Shown here one piece after another: positions 51,989-64,000 of a stretch of 64,000 nucleotides of DNA. Where the stretch lies: contig NC_046680.1 of assembly GCF_009870125.1 (NCBI RefSeq), positions 11,904,001 through 11,968,000 of the forward strand. The letters are read 5' to 3'. Position numbers and translations under genes: made by a program. This DNA comes from Drosophila pseudoobscura. Its lineage: Eukaryota; Arthropoda; Insecta; Diptera; Drosophilidae. The notes beneath the pieces were generated by a model. The model did not search any database. It saw nothing but the letters and a program-made list of their open reading frames with translations, and was not told the origin of the DNA. Numbering within the stretch: the stretch's first letter is position 1; every line of letters starts with the position of its first letter.

Positions 51989-54695
51989 ATGCAGCGCCAC
52001 AAGGAATTATATAAACAGCAATCACTTGCTTTTAGCCCACACAATTTCAATCAGCAGAACCGGGAACTCCAGAAAGCGGCGCGTGCAAAACAACGCGAGG
52101 ATCGTTTTCAAAGCAACCGCATTATTAGTGTTAGTCCAACTCCCGTCAAGCGTGCGGCACCTATACAGCCCTCAGAGGAGGCGCAGCCACGCCTTACCTA
52201 TGTGGCTCCTCCTAAGGAGAATCGAAAACCAGAGCTGCCTAAGCAGCAGAAGAACCCCACCCGGCAAGAACTTTACTTAAAGCGCTTCCTGGAGTGGAAG
52301 GCAGCCAGGAAGGAAAAAACAAAGAACGAGCAAATTGCTCGTCGTGGTCAAATGATGCCACCGGCGCCTTTGCAGAATTCTACGTTCACATATAAAGCCG
52401 AAACACTTAAACCTGCGGCAAACCCCCAGAAAGAGCAGAAGAACGCTCCGGCATTTGTGCCGCCAAAAAGGCAGTCCTTATATGTTTTGGTAAATAAAAC
52501 TCAGCGTACGCAGACGGCAGCGGAGAGGAAACAGCCTTTGGCAACCCAATTGCGTACCCAGGGTCAGCCATCCAAAGTACGCGCTCAGCCTGCGGCAACC
52601 ATGGCAAAGCTGCAACATGCAACGTCGCGTCCTCAACCGGTCACAGTGAAGACCCAAACATCAAACATGAAACATCAAACATCAGCAAGGAATGTCCAGC
52701 CAACCACAGTCAAGCCTGCACCTTCACGTGCATTGCCCTTGAAGCCTACAGCAGGCCCAAAGCCCAAGGCAGCCGATTTGGTCGTTGGACCTTCTGCAAA
52801 TGGGGTTGTTCATTTGCCAAATGTGAGGACGCAACCATTCGAAAAGCCGGCCTTGAGTAAGCCCACCTTAAAAATACCAGCAGTAAAACCAAAGCCCATT
52901 CAAGGAGTCGGCGGAGGGGGAGCTGCGGGAAAATTTAAGTCGACCGCAGTAGCAAAAGGGCCGGCTATAAAAAACAAGCTTGCCAGCCAATTTTCGACCA
53001 GAATGAAGGCCAAGAGCAACGTCAGCAAGTACGTAGGTCTTCAAAAGAATGTTCGAAATCGGCCGGAGTTGATGAGAGAGTTGGTTGAGGCTGGGAACAC
53101 TGAACTCCCACTGCCTCCCAATACGCCGCTGGAAGAGAAGATAAGTTGCCCTGCTCTGGCCACATCCACGCAATGCAAGTCAATCAATTGCAGTCAAGAA
53201 ATGATAGAAGCCTTGGGTGAGATTTCAAATCTGAGTCCAGTGGCTCCAATGAGCAGCCACCGAGATTTGAAAGCGAAGCGGAAATTTGACTTTTCTAGGT
53301 ACTCTTTGATAAAAACGGCAGCTGAAGAGAGTTTGATCTTGGATCCATATCTGGCTAAGGGTAAGTACAACAGGAATAAAATGGAGTAAAATGTAATATT
53401 ATTGGTTTCCAGATCCAGATGATAAAGAACAAGAAAATTGTACTCTGAAGCCAGGTGCGGAGCAAACCCCTCCTCGCAGGATTTCCGATGAGAAGCCTAA
53501 CTACTTAAGTCCGTATGTGAGCGTATCGCGCGGTAAAGTCAACTCTCGCTGTGAACGTGAGAAGCGAAACAGCATGTATTTGCCCGGTGAGGAGACTCCT
53601 GTTGCCAATCGGCGGGCCCTCGAGTCAGTGCTCTACTTTCGCATACAGCTGGAGAATGAAATTCGACGACTGCGAGATATCTGCAGCGAGTGGGAAGCCT
53701 ATAGCAAGGAGAATGAGGCGCATCTGGTTGAGACGGGCGGCATAGATATGATCAATGTGGCCATTGGACAGACAAATTTGCTCTCTACCAAGAAAATGAT
53801 GCAGTTCAGCGGTCTGATTGACCGTTGCGAGGCGGGAGCTACGGGCAAGAACCATCGACCCTACGATGGCAGCGAGGAGACGAAACCCGTCCAGGCAGAG
53901 GATCTGGAAGGGTGGTGGGACATGCTGCGACTCCAGAGTGAGAATGTTGACAAGCGCTTTGATAACTTGAAGCGATGGAAGCAGAACAATTGGCAGGACC
54001 CCGATGCAGTTGAGGAATCGAAAATACCAGCCAAGCCTTTGGCCAAACCAAAGTCTAAGCTGAGCAACAATTTAAACGCTAAGCCCAAGGTCAAGGCCAG
54101 CAGTAACTTGAAGCAATTTCTCCGCAAGGCCCATGCTGAAATGAAAAAGGCTAAGACGGATGTGGTATCAGCGGACGATGCCCCGCAAACTCCATCTCGC
54201 AGCAGCACTCAGCGTGTGATCGTAGTACGCGACCGTCGGTCCTTCTCTCCTGCTCGCACCGTCCTGCGTATGTCCGTAGGCGAGAGCCGTTCTTCCAATG
54301 GTGGCAACACTCTGCTCAAGTCTGCTATATTGGCCGCAGCCGAACAAAACGCTCTTAATCATACCCCCCCTCCCAATAAGGGACGCCAGTCGATTCTGAA
54401 AACACCAGGGACCAGCAAGCGTGAAAGTCGTGGAGTTATTTTCAGTACAAAGAAAAATGTACGGCACTTCAAATTCACCTACGAAGAAGGCACTATTAGC
54501 GATGATGAGCCCTTTGGCGGCGTTAAGCTAGAGGATTGCGAGGAGGACATGTCGATCGAAGCTTCAGGCGAAAGACGATCCGTAGACCAGGGCCCAGCAG
54601 AAAATGAGCCCCAATCCGAGAATGGCGACACTTCGCGGACGTACACGCTGCGCAATCGCAGAGTGCGTCTTAGGCCATCCACCGAGTTTATGTAG
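51989..54695 (+). CDS. mars: mars, HURP/DLGAP5-like spindle protein
   Basis: Microtubule-associated protein of the kinetochore-fibre/spindle, homologous to HURP and carrying the guanylate-kinase-associated (GKAP) region. Exons 51989-53360 and 53413-54695 with a 52-nt intron (GTAAGT to CCAG); the join reads YLAKDPDDKEQEN. Product 884 residues. The start MQRHKELYKQQSLAF fits the family. Residues 1-400 are basic, Lys/Pro/Gln-rich and low-complexity, which suits microtubule binding. The GKAP-like region (about 505-645) includes RRALESVLYFRIQLENEIRR and EGWWDMLRLQSENVDKRFDN. The tail is Ser-rich with acidic patches and ends in LRPSTEFM. Polyadenylation signal AATAAA at 54815-54820. Confidence 0.93.
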
Positions 54696-54841
54696 TTTAT
54701 CTATCATTTATTATTTAAAGTTACGTTTTTGTTTATATGTATAGTATTATTTAATTCTGAAAATGATGTTTCAATGTCAAAGCCTTGTTTTTAATTAAGT
54801 ACATCAATCAATCAAATAAAGGAAAAAAGGAACAGTAGTTC

Positions 54842-55422
54842 TAGTCTGAGCAACTTTGACGATGAGCCAGAGAACGCTCCCCAAAAAGAGACCCCTCCCC
54901 TGCCCGCCAAGAGATGTCGACCTTATCGACACCCAAACACTTGGTCGAGAATCAATCCACCCAACACTGGGGAGAGGCAGGCAAAGTTCTGTTCCGAGCG
55001 ATTAACGTCCAAATTGAGGCAGAGACATCGACCTTCCTCAAGGAGCCGATTGATTTGAGGGGCCTGCCAAGTGAAGATCAGTGGACGATCATGTTTTAAC
55101 GGCACAAGGAATGCTTATAACAGCATCAATAGCAACAGCAATCGTGCCATCTTTCACTGCGGCCTTCAGGCAGAAATTTTGTGGAAATCTAGAATGGTCA
55201 CTTCCTGAAGCAGCTTCAACTCTTCAGACTATCCCACAGAACGTATTCTGTTTAAAATCAATCATTCAAAATGCACGCTTAATAAAGCCATTTGCTCATG
55301 AGATGTACCCTGTGGTGAGGCAGGGAATAGCGACAACTGTCGGAAATGGTAAGCTTGATCCTCTTGTTGTAGTAACTTCAGACAAGATTATATATCTAGG
55401 GTCTACCAAACGAAAAACTTGA
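54842..55422 (+). pseudogene. degenerate coding remnant, family not recognised
   Basis: Coding-like sequence starts just after the mars polyadenylation signal. One frame reads SNFDDEPENAPQKETPPLPA then AKR. The next frame continues from an ATG at 54914 (MSTLSTPKHLVENQSTQHWG) to a stop at 55099. A third open frame runs from 55081 to 55422. The frame changes near 54912 and 55090 suggest one broken gene, but no start and no splice sites are clear. Proline-rich PPLPAKR resembles an SH3 ligand. It is not similar to mars. Confidence 0.35.
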
Positions 55423-56133
55423 TACCGCAGCTGGCATCGAGCTGGCCAGCTATAAATATACTTGCACTACTGTTTGAGGTGAAAGTGCAACGTCGGAACC
55501 GCCATGGACTGTTCAAAATTTGCCCTGCCATGCTGTTAGCCAGTAATACCTACTGGCTGCAAGTTGTCTGCATCTGAATTTATTATTGACTATGATTGAA
55601 TGATATCAATCTTCGCCAATATACATAATCAGATCTAAATATAAACAAAACCCGCCCTATCTAGTCTATTTTCTTCAAAATTTTTATTCCAAAATTTTAA
55701 ATCGCAAAGGCCGCAATCGATTGATCGACGTCCTTAAAATGCAGCCGTTCTTGAGTGTTTTACAACACAGTCATCGCACTTTTTCGATAGTTTCCTTTGC
55801 AGCGCTGATAGTACAATTTAGATAAAATTCTCATCAACTGCAGTAGAAATAGACTGGACGGCAATTTAAATTGAATTTTGAATTTGTTGTTGTCTGGCAA
55901 TGTAAATGCGTTACAGATAAAGTGCATATATTTGCGGTGCTGTGGAATAGGTTTATAGGCGATTTTCGTGTGGTATTTTTGCCAGTGACCGACCGTACAG
56001 TTCATAGTCGTTTGTCAGCACGGGCATAGATTTTCTTTTTGTTTTGCTTAGCATCGACCGCGCACACTGCAAATATTCAAAACAAACATAAAGACTACCT
56101 GATAAGGACACACAATTTAAATTGGACCCCACA
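55423..56133. other. intergenic, mip120 upstream region
   Basis: AT-rich non-coding sequence that must include the mip120 promoter and 5' UTR. No DRE, motif 1 or TATA box is seen. Confidence 0.4.
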
Positions 56134-59100
56134 ATGGATACCAGTTGCAGTAACATTGGTAAGTTGTCTAGTGCTTAAGCCGTACTTTCGTATTTCAAAT
56201 TGAATTTTCAACCTCTGGCCAGTACAGCGTGTACCTGGCTAGCATGGCAGTTGGCAGCTCATGTAGGGGCCTGCTGGCGCGCAAATTATCAAGCCGGCCA
56301 GCAGCCCATGCGGCGAGCATAGAAAATCATGGCATCATACCCCATATGTGGCTGCATTATTCCGTCGCCAATTTTGAATCGCATTTATAATGAGGTCGGT
56401 GCGTAATTTGCTTATTTCTGATAATTCGACCTCTGGTGACGAAACGAAAAATGTACCCCAAGTGCTTTCAACGAAGTGGGAACATCCCAACTAAAAATTT
56501 CCCAACGCGGACCTTGCCAGACAGTTTAGTACATATATACGAATGTGTGGTCGTGTGAGTGCTTTGTGGGGTACAGTCTTGGGGCAGTTGTGGGTTGCTG
56601 GCTGCCGATTTTGAAGTATTTGCCTGCGAAGCAGCTTAGTTAAAAATACTATTAAGTCCCGACTTATTTCGATTGCAATTAGCCTAGATAATTTCTGTAA
56701 GTGGCAGCTTCTTTACTTTATTATGAAAAAATAGCTCAAAAATAATTTCCCTTCATAACGTAAACAAGACCTGCCAACTAGGTTAAATTCAACCAAAACC
56801 GCGAAGACTTAAATTTATTATCATAAATTAAATGTGAATGAAAGTAATTTAAATTTTTAGAATCTAGACCATGAATTAAACAGAGCGGGAACTTAATTAT
56901 ATAAGAAATGTGGTACTGATAAGCAGGCCTATCGATAAAATTGTATCAGGTTGGCAGTTCAGTGGGCAGCACATTGTAGGGTTTACGCAATTTTGGAGCC
57001 GTGACAAGATTTTTCCGACTTGTAAAAAGGCATTTTGCTTCATCTAAGGACAAAACAATATTGTTGTAAGTGAAGGAACGTGCGACGAAGCTAGTACCAC
57101 ACATCGCAACTCGATTTGTTTTCAGTTTTTGGAAAGCATACGGAACATTTGAATAATGTCACATGCATTTGCTGCTGCCGTATCCGTATGCCGGTCGGCT
57201 GCCCCCATGGTCATTCGTAGCAGCCGCCGGACCATGAGCTCATCCCGGATGCTGAGATTGGCTTGCGCCACCGGGCCGGCCGCTGTCAATCGGGATTGCA
57301 AGCGGAATGGTTTACTCGCTGGCAGGACCGGCAACGTTCAGCAATACCTTCGTCAATACGCCAATGAGAAGAAGGTCTTCGAGCGCACCAAGCCGCATTG
57401 CAATGTGGGCACCATTGGCCATGTTGATCACGGCAAGACAACTCTGACCGCAGCCATCACCAAAGTACTTGCGGACAAACACCTGGCCGAGAGCAAAAAG
57501 TACAATGAGATTGACAACGCACCGGAGGAGAAGGCCAGAGGCATTACGATCAATGTGGCCCATGTCGAGTACCAGACAGAATCGCGTCATTATGGTCACA
57601 CGGATTGCCCAGGACATGCTGACTACATCAAGAACATGATCACGGGCACAGCTCAAATGGATGGGGCCATTCTAGTCGTGGCTGCAACGGACGGCGCTAT
57701 GCCACAGACCCGTGAGCACATGCTGCTGGCCAAACAGATTGGCATTGATCATATCGTTGTGTTTATCAACAAAGTGGATGCCGCCGATCAGGAGATGGTT
57801 GACCTGGTGGAAATGGAAATACGCGAGCTGCTCAGTGAGATGGGCTATGATGGGGATAATATTCCTGTCGTAAAAGGCTCTGCTCTGTGCGCTCTGGAGG
57901 ATAAAAATCCCGAAATTGGTTCGGAGGCGATTCTAAAGCTGCTCAAGGAAGTAGACAGCTTCATACCAACTCCAGTGCGTGAGCTGGACAAGCCCTTCCT
58001 TCTGCCAGTGGAGAATGTATACTCTATTCCAGGACGCGGAACTGTTGTCACTGGTCGCCTGGAGCGAGGTGTGGTCAAGAAGGGAATGGAATGTGAATTT
58101 GTCGGCTACAACAAGGTGCTCAAGTCGACGGTGACTGGCGTGGAGATGTTCCATCAGATTTTGGAGGAGGCTCAGGCTGGAGATCAACTGGGAGCCTTGG
58201 TGCGCGGCGTTAAGCGAGATGACATTAAGCGTGGCATGGTTATGTGCAAGCCAGGCAGTGTAAAGGCCATGGATCAGTTGGAGGCACAGGTCTACATCTT
58301 GTCCAAGGAAGAGGGTGGTCGCACCAAGCCCTTCATGTCGTTCATTCAACTCCAAATGTTCTCGCGCACCTGGGACTGTGCTGTCCAAGTGCAAATCCCC
58401 GACAAGGACATGGTCATGCCTGGGGAGGATACCAAACTGATACTGCGTCTCATCCGCCCTATGGTCATGGAACAGGGACAACGTTTCACTCTACGCGACG
58501 GAAACCTGACTCTGGGCACTGGTGTTGTTACCAAGACCATGTCGGCGCTGACTGAGACGCAACGCTCCGAGCTAACTGAGGGCAAGAAGGCGCGCGAGAA
58601 GAAGGAGGCTGCCAAGAAGTAATAAGAAATGTGTCGGCTATTTAATAAAATCATATATTTAAGCACTTTGTATGCGTATTCTGTAAGTTGTTGGCGATTA
58701 AATTGGAGTCGAGTAATAAACAAGAGAAACACAAGAACTGAAACCAGCTAAAAATTATTTTTAAATCGTGTTCTGGTTTGTAGGGAATGCTTTTTTTGTG
58801 TATCGATTATTCGTTGAGAAAAATCGAATATTGTTCAATACTGATCTCTAGTGCTGGAAAATTAAGTATCGCAACCGTCTTAAACGCAGCTGATGATAAA
58901 GAAAATTTTGAAATTGAATTGAAAATAAGTACAAATATGTACACTCAGCGGTGGCGACGGTCATCGGGTATAGAAACTAACGTTAGAGCCAATTGATAAA
59001 CTTTTAATTCCAACCTTTTTTGCACACAGAATCTTTGGACGACAACACGCCATTACCCGAACTCAGTTTCGAAGACTTTTTGGAGCCAACACAAGAAGAA

Positions 59101-62100
59101 ACTGCCACACAGCACCACATGGAAATCGATGCACTCGATTCGGATGGAGATGGCGACGGCGGCGATGAGCACTCAATCTCCATTAAGGAGTCATTGAACA
59201 CCCCGCAATTTAAAAGAACCGTTGTCACCATACTGGAGGACAAACGATTGAGATCGCCTGGACCTGCTGTTTTGAAATCGCACGCTATTAAAGTGGTAAC
59301 AGCAGGGGCGGGATCAGTCGCACCAATCAAGCCACAAATAACCGACATAAAGGTTTTAAACAATTTTAAACCCCTTTCAAGCAACACTGTTAAGATTGGC
59401 AACACAACTGTTGCACCAACATCCTCTCCGGGTGGAACACCAAAGGGTTTAAACAGCCTGACCATGACACAGATAAAAACGCCTGATGGAAAAATTCTCT
59501 ACCTGCAAAAGTCCATGCCGGCGGGAGCGGCTGCTAAGCCAGCGGTGGCTGCATCAACTCCTACCATGCCCAAGGCAGCAGTCACTGTGTCATCAGCAGG
59601 AGCCGTACATCATCTAGTCGCCCCAACGGGCCTTCAAAAAGCAATCCTCTCCAAGGCAGTGAACGTTGGCAGCACTGGCCTGGTCAAAGCAGCCGTGCCA
59701 GGGAAAGGAGGTACCTCTGCCTCCACGCCCTTAACAATTAAGGGCATAACGCCACTGGGAGCGAAGAGTGTGTCGCCCGCCAACTCACCTACATCAACTC
59801 CGGCTCCCAAATTTCAGGTGGTCCGGACATCTGATGGAAAGATAATCAAGATTAATCAGGCCAGCCCGTCCATGATTATAAACACCAAAGCAAACACCAC
59901 CACCACATCGGGAACTGGCATCAATGCAGCAACATCCGCCCTTAAACTGTCTCCCTCAACCGGTAGCGTAGGACTCCGAAAATCGATTGGTCAAGTAGTT
60001 ATCAGGGCAACTCCTCCCAAACACGGGCCAGATGTAAGCAACAGTTCCACCTTGACTACCGGCACATCTGTCACAACAAACAACGCATCGGCTCCGTCCG
60101 GAAAAATGTTGGTGCAAAACACGGGCAAGCAAATTGTGGTGTCCAACAAGAACATCATAAAGCTGTCGCCCAAACCAGGGGCCGCCAGTAGCATAACCAA
60201 CACAAGCGGCGCCCAAGGGAACTCCCCAACGAAGGGAATACATGCTGTACAAATTCCTGGCAAAGGGGGTGTCGTGCAGTATGTACGTGTCCTCCCCAGC
60301 ACTAAGGAGGTGGCCAGTACCAGCAGTGCAACGGCTGTCGCAAGGTCGAATACCTCGCCAAAGATAACTCTTGTGCGTTCTGTCATGTCCTCGGCTGCAT
60401 CCTCGAAAAGTCCATCTACCCCAACATCAGTAGGAACTAAAGTAGTTTCTGTCGGCAATACAAACAAGATTATAATGAAGACAACGGGTGGAAGCATTGT
60501 TCCGCTTCCCTCCATGCAAACGTTGGTTTCCAAGGTGAGTACGAAAACTGTCCCGATCTACACTATCCTTGGTACACGGAGAACTAACCTTTTTTTAAAC
60601 CTTTTTAGCGTGCGCTGGGCGCCACCAACACCAGGCCGCCTAGTGTAGGCAGCGGCAATAGCGGCAGTCAGGAATCGCCCCGAAAACAAAGGCTAAACGA
60701 TCTCAATATTCAACACATGGCCGCTGCAGACGATGCCAGCGATAGCAGCGAAGCGGGCCCGGAGACAAAACGGCCACGCTTCGTAATATCCGTACCGCAA
60801 TCATCTCAGAAGCAGCAGCTGCAAAAGCATGTTATGACACGTCCCTCGTCGATACAGCGCGTGACGGTGCAGAGCGCCAACTCCAACAAGAGTAGTACTA
60901 ATCCTGCAAAGAAAGTCTACAATTTGTTGCAGTCACCCAAAGGAGTAAAGTACATGATTTGTAATTCGGGAATTCCTCAGTCATCGACCAGTGCCATGAG
61001 ACGTGGATACACTGGCTATGTGGACGGCAAGACTCGTCGTCCGCTTTCCATAGCAGCACAACAGCATCGCTTACAAATTACTCCACAGCAACAGGCAAAA
61101 AATTTGCAAGCCTTGCAGGCCCAGGCCAAGCAGAGGATACGACAGCAGCAGCTGCAAAATCAACCAATTGCGGTTCAGCCGAAAGCGACGCAGGCCACAG
61201 TCCAGCCGTCACAAGCTAATGCTAATACTATTGCTAATGCTAATGCTAATCCTAATCCTCAAAGCGCCAAGATTTTGCCTGAGAAGCCGCTCTTTGAGAT
61301 ACTTAAGTCTCCCCAATTGGCCTCAGCGCCGACGACTGACGCACTGGCGGGTATGGCGTCGCGACGTAAACATTGTAATTGCAGCAAGTCACAGTGTTTG
61401 AAGCTCTATTGCGATTGCTTTGCTAATGGAGAGTTCTGCCAGGACTGCACCTGTAAGGACTGTTTCAATAATCTGGACTATGAAGTGGAAAGAGAGCGAG
61501 CAATACGCAGTTGCCTTGACCGCAATCCCAGCGCATTCAAGTACGTGTTTCTTTTTATTCCAGCTATAATCATGGCGTATTTTAAGTTAACATTTTTCTT
61601 CTGATTTCTTTACAGACCCAAGATAACGGCGCCCAATTCGGGTGACATGCGTCTGCACAACAAAGGGTGCAACTGCAAACGGTCTGGCTGCCTGAAGAAC
61701 TATTGCGAGTGCTACGAGGCAAAGATACCTTGCTCTAGCATTTGCAAATGCGTAGGTTAGTAAAAGAATGAAAACCCTAGGACTTGTGTTCACCGATCTT
61801 AACTAAAATGTTTTATTTTTGTATTTTTGTAGGCTGTCGCAATATGGAAGATCGTCCAGATGTAGACATGGACTCCATGGACAGTTTAAAGGATGGCGAA
61901 GACTCGAACAAGGCTAAAGACGGGAACGACGAACAGTCGCAGGATGATTCGGATCGGTATTTGACCGACGATGTTGTAGAGGCGACTATTATGTGCATGA
62001 TATCTCGCATAGTGATGCACGAGAAGCAGAATTCGGCTTTAGAGGATACCGAGCGCGAGGTGATGGAGGAGCTGGGCGAGAGCCTATCTCAGATTATATC

Positions 62101-62161
62101 TTTTGGCAAGGAGAAAATCGATACAAACGAGCTGGTAGACTCCATGGCATTGTCTTCTTGA
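56134..62161 (+). CDS. mip120: Myb-interacting protein 120, LIN54-type CXC DNA-binding subunit of dREAM/MMB
   Basis: DNA-binding subunit of the dREAM/Myb-MuvB complex that controls cell-cycle and developmental genes. Exons: 56134-56158, 59030-60534, 60609-61540, 61616-61755 and 61833-62161, all GT-AG and in phase, giving 976 residues. The first coding exon holds only 25 nt (MDTSCSNI). The long middle is Ser/Thr/Gln-rich. Two tesmin/CXC domains follow: about 762-800 ([18 protein letters not shown], then CQDCTCKDC) and about 832-870 ([17 protein letters not shown], then [10 protein letters not shown]). The second spans the exon 4/5 border. Intron 1 (about 2.9 kb) contains mEFTu1. Polyadenylation signal AATAAA at 62453-62458. 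Confidence 0.93.
56930..56937 (+). promoter_or_regulatory. DRE upstream of mEFTu1
   Basis: TATCGATA, a perfect DNA replication-related element, about 220 bp before the mEFTu1 start codon and inside mip120 intron 1. DREF-driven promoters are common for mitochondrial and housekeeping genes, so mEFTu1 probably has its own promoter here. Confidence 0.6.
57156..58622 (+). CDS. mEFTu1: mitochondrial translation elongation factor Tu
   Basis: GTPase that delivers aminoacyl-tRNA to the mitochondrial ribosome. Single exon, 488 residues. The first 60 or so residues are rich in Arg, Ser and Ala with almost no acids, as in a mitochondrial import signal. GTPase motifs follow: GHVDHGKTT at 88-96, the RGITI switch at 128-132, DCPGH at 150-154, NKVD at 205-208 and SAL at 242-244. 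Domains 2 and 3 are complete. The tail is Lys/Glu-rich ([12 protein letters not shown]). It lies wholly in mip120 intron 1, same strand, with its own AATAAA at 58644-58649. Intact. Confidence 0.97.
   Translation: MSHAFAAAVSVCRSAAPMVIRSSRRTMSSSRMLRLACATGPAAVNRDCKRNGLLAGRTGNVQQYLRQYANEKKVFERTKPHCNVGTIGHVDHGKTTLTAAITKVLADKHLAESKKYNEIDNAPEEKARGITINVAHVEYQTESRHYGHTDCPGHADYIKNMITGTAQMDGAILVVAATDGAMPQTREHMLLAKQIGIDHIVVFINKVDAADQEMVDLVEMEIRELLSEMGYDGDNIPVVKGSALCALEDKNPEIGSEAILKLLKEVDSFIPTPVRELDKPFLLPVENVYSIPGRGTVVTGRLERGVVKKGMECEFVGYNKVLKSTVTGVEMFHQILEEAQAGDQLGALVRGVKRDDIKRGMVMCKPGSVKAMDQLEAQVYILSKEEGGRTKPFMSFIQLQMFSRTWDCAVQVQIPDKDMVMPGEDTKLILRLIRPMVMEQGQRFTLRDGNLTLGTGVVTKTMSALTETQRSELTEGKKAREKKEAAKK
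61214..61256. repeat. GCTAAT hexamer repeat inside mip120
   Basis: Hexamers GCTAAT/CCTAAT in the coding exon, read as alternating Ala-Asn and then Pro-Asn. Likely variable in length between individuals. Confidence 0.75.
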
Positions 62162-64000
62162 TGTTTAAACGTAACATGAATTAGTTTGTAAGATTAAAGC
62201 GTTCTTGACCTTTTCCCCTTTAACTTGTACTCTTTTCATGGGCTTTCTAAAAGTTGACCTTAAAGTAATGTGTAAAATTAAAAAAAAAAATGTTACACCA
62301 AATGTATATACATATATCAAATCAATCCTATCATGCATTAACTCGTACATTAGCAAATACCAGATTTAAGATCAAATTCACTCTGTATTACCATCGAGGG
62401 TCTTTTACGCGGACTTTCCGCAACCTTGATGTAAGCAATTGTAACTATATAAAATAAATGTTTAGTTGTGAAAACAAAAGAGTTTTCATTGGGAAGGGCA
62501 ACCCCTTGGGGCCTTTCAAGAGGAATTAAATTGAGTAAAAAGTAAAACTTTTGTTCTCGAGCGTAGCTTGTTTATTCACCAACAACTTCAGTTACATATT
62601 TGTAGTTTGCATTTGCATTTGAATTACAATATAATTGTTTCCAATTTATAAGATAAGGGCGAGCCCGAGTATAGTAAACTCAACGCAATTTAGTTTATTT
62701 ATCCCGATATCTTGTTATAAGTATCTCTATGAAATAAACATTTGTCCAACGACTAGTGCATAGATTATATATATAATAGCTATAATATTGTATTCATATA
62801 ATTTTATAAGTGGTTTGTTGGTAATATATTCTACTCGGTCACCGTTTGGCTTAATAAATGTAAGTTTTCTGGTTAGGTTTCTCCCGGCTCTCACCCTAAA
62901 CATGGCATGGCATGAGTACTCATCGTCACATCGTTTGTAGTGTGTGTAAGTGTGATAATAATCTAAGGACTATGGTTAATTTAGTTTGTATAAATAGCTC
63001 GTATCATATTGTGTTGTATTTTGACTAATATGCTCGCGCTAAACTATAGAAACGAAGATAGTATTTGGTTTTCCTGCGGTCATTCGCATGTGAACTTGAG
63101 AGAGAGTATGTGTGTGCGATTATCTCATATATAGCAAATACATACGGTAAGTTGTTAAATTTAGTATTTTAGTGTGTATTTCGTAGTATAGTGTATATTG
63201 AATACTGTGCACAAAACGCTTTGGTTAATTGTAGTAGCATAATAGCTTTGTTTGACCCCATACCAGCTTTTTGTGTGTGTTTTTAAATCGTATTTTGCAA
63301 TCGATTACACTTTTTTTGAACATTTAAACATAGTTAGATAACAATAACGATTTGAATATGAGTTATACTAGGAGTATGCGTAATATTTATGTTGTTGTTG
63401 TTCATTTATAAGCTATATTGTCTAATTCACACGTCTATATTGAATGCTGAGTCCCCCAAACGGGGAACCAAAGCACAAGGTTATACAATATAACCTTATG
63501 AAAACCGAACAAAACCTGTTGCTAAATATCAGATCAGTATAGATACATTTAAATACATATGATGTACAGGTTGCATACCCTGTACAATGCTCATGTACCG
63601 CAAAAATACATCTCATACATATGCAAGCCTGCCTTTACGAGTATATGTAATATCAAATTTCTGAATTGGTTAATATACTATAAAATGTGTGTGTTTGCAT
63701 GATTGAATTCGGCAATTCTTCAAAGCGTGAAAAGTTACAACGAACACAAAGTCAAAGTCTATGTGGATTATGATTGGATTACAAGTCAATACGAGTAGGT
63801 ATTAGATATTTTTTGTATAGTTAAAGTTTCACAACAATGGAACAACGATGATAATCAGCAAGTACTTCAGCTATGCGTATGTACAATTTTTCAATATAAC
63901 CTCATTGTATACCTGCGATTTACTACATTTTGTTTGCTTTTCAACTTTCTTCGTTTTACCGATCTGGCCTAGTACTACAGAGCTATTTACCTCTATGGAT
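62162..64000. other. non-coding right edge, possibly 3' UTR of a minus-strand gene
   Basis: The first 300 bp are mip120 3' UTR. From about 62.56 kb on the DNA is AT-rich and lacks coding frames. A minus-strand AATAAA at about 62569-62574 would fit the 3' end of a leftward gene lying beyond the window. No exon of such a gene is visible. Confidence 0.3.

Noticed and set aside
57933-58481. 182-codon minus-strand frame opposite mEFTu1
   Set aside because: Antisense to a highly conserved GTPase gene and without features of its own.
59991-60533. 180-codon minus-strand frame opposite mip120
   Set aside because: Antisense shadow of the mip120 Ser/Thr-rich exon.

Overview
This is animal nuclear DNA from a Drosophila species. 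Recognisable proteins, their order and their intron positions match the 50A region of D. melanogaster 2R (Muller element C). From left to right I read arr, a Toll-family receptor, cbc, cid, bbc, drk, mars, mEFTu1 and mip120. Exact species cannot be fixed from sequence alone. Divergence from the D. melanogaster proteins I remember, together with an extra Toll gene, suggests a more distant Sophophoran such as the obscura group (inference).

Layout. 1.1-6.2 kb: the main coding exons of arrow (LRP5/6 Wnt co-receptor) on the minus strand. 6.2-26.9 kb: about 20 kb of simple-sequence-rich DNA with no supported gene, best read as the arrow first intron, ending at a housekeeping-type promoter cluster (DRE, motif 1, motif 6) near 26.9 kb. 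28.5-31.6 kb: a complete two-exon Toll-like receptor (minus). 32.1-33.6 kb: cbc, the Clp1 RNA kinase (minus), divergent from the centromeric histone gene cid (33.8-34.5 kb, plus). 35.6-42.8 kb: bbc, a CDP-alcohol phosphotransferase (minus) with three alternative 132-nt exons. 45.8-49.8 kb: drk, the Grb2 adaptor (minus). 52.0-54.7 kb: mars, the HURP-like spindle protein (plus). 54.8-55.4 kb: a degenerate coding remnant. 56.1-62.2 kb: mip120 (LIN54, plus), whose first intron carries the whole mEFTu1 gene in the same orientation. 62.2-64.0 kb: non-coding, perhaps the 3' end of a minus-strand gene beyond the window.

The genes do not form an operon. Several share a theme: cid, mars and mip120 act in mitosis or chromatin, and arr and drk act in receptor signalling. 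The most interesting items are the Toll-like receptor at an unexpected site beside the CenH3 locus, the bbc alternative-exon array, and a dispersed repeat carrying clusters of the core-promoter motif 6 near several of these genes.
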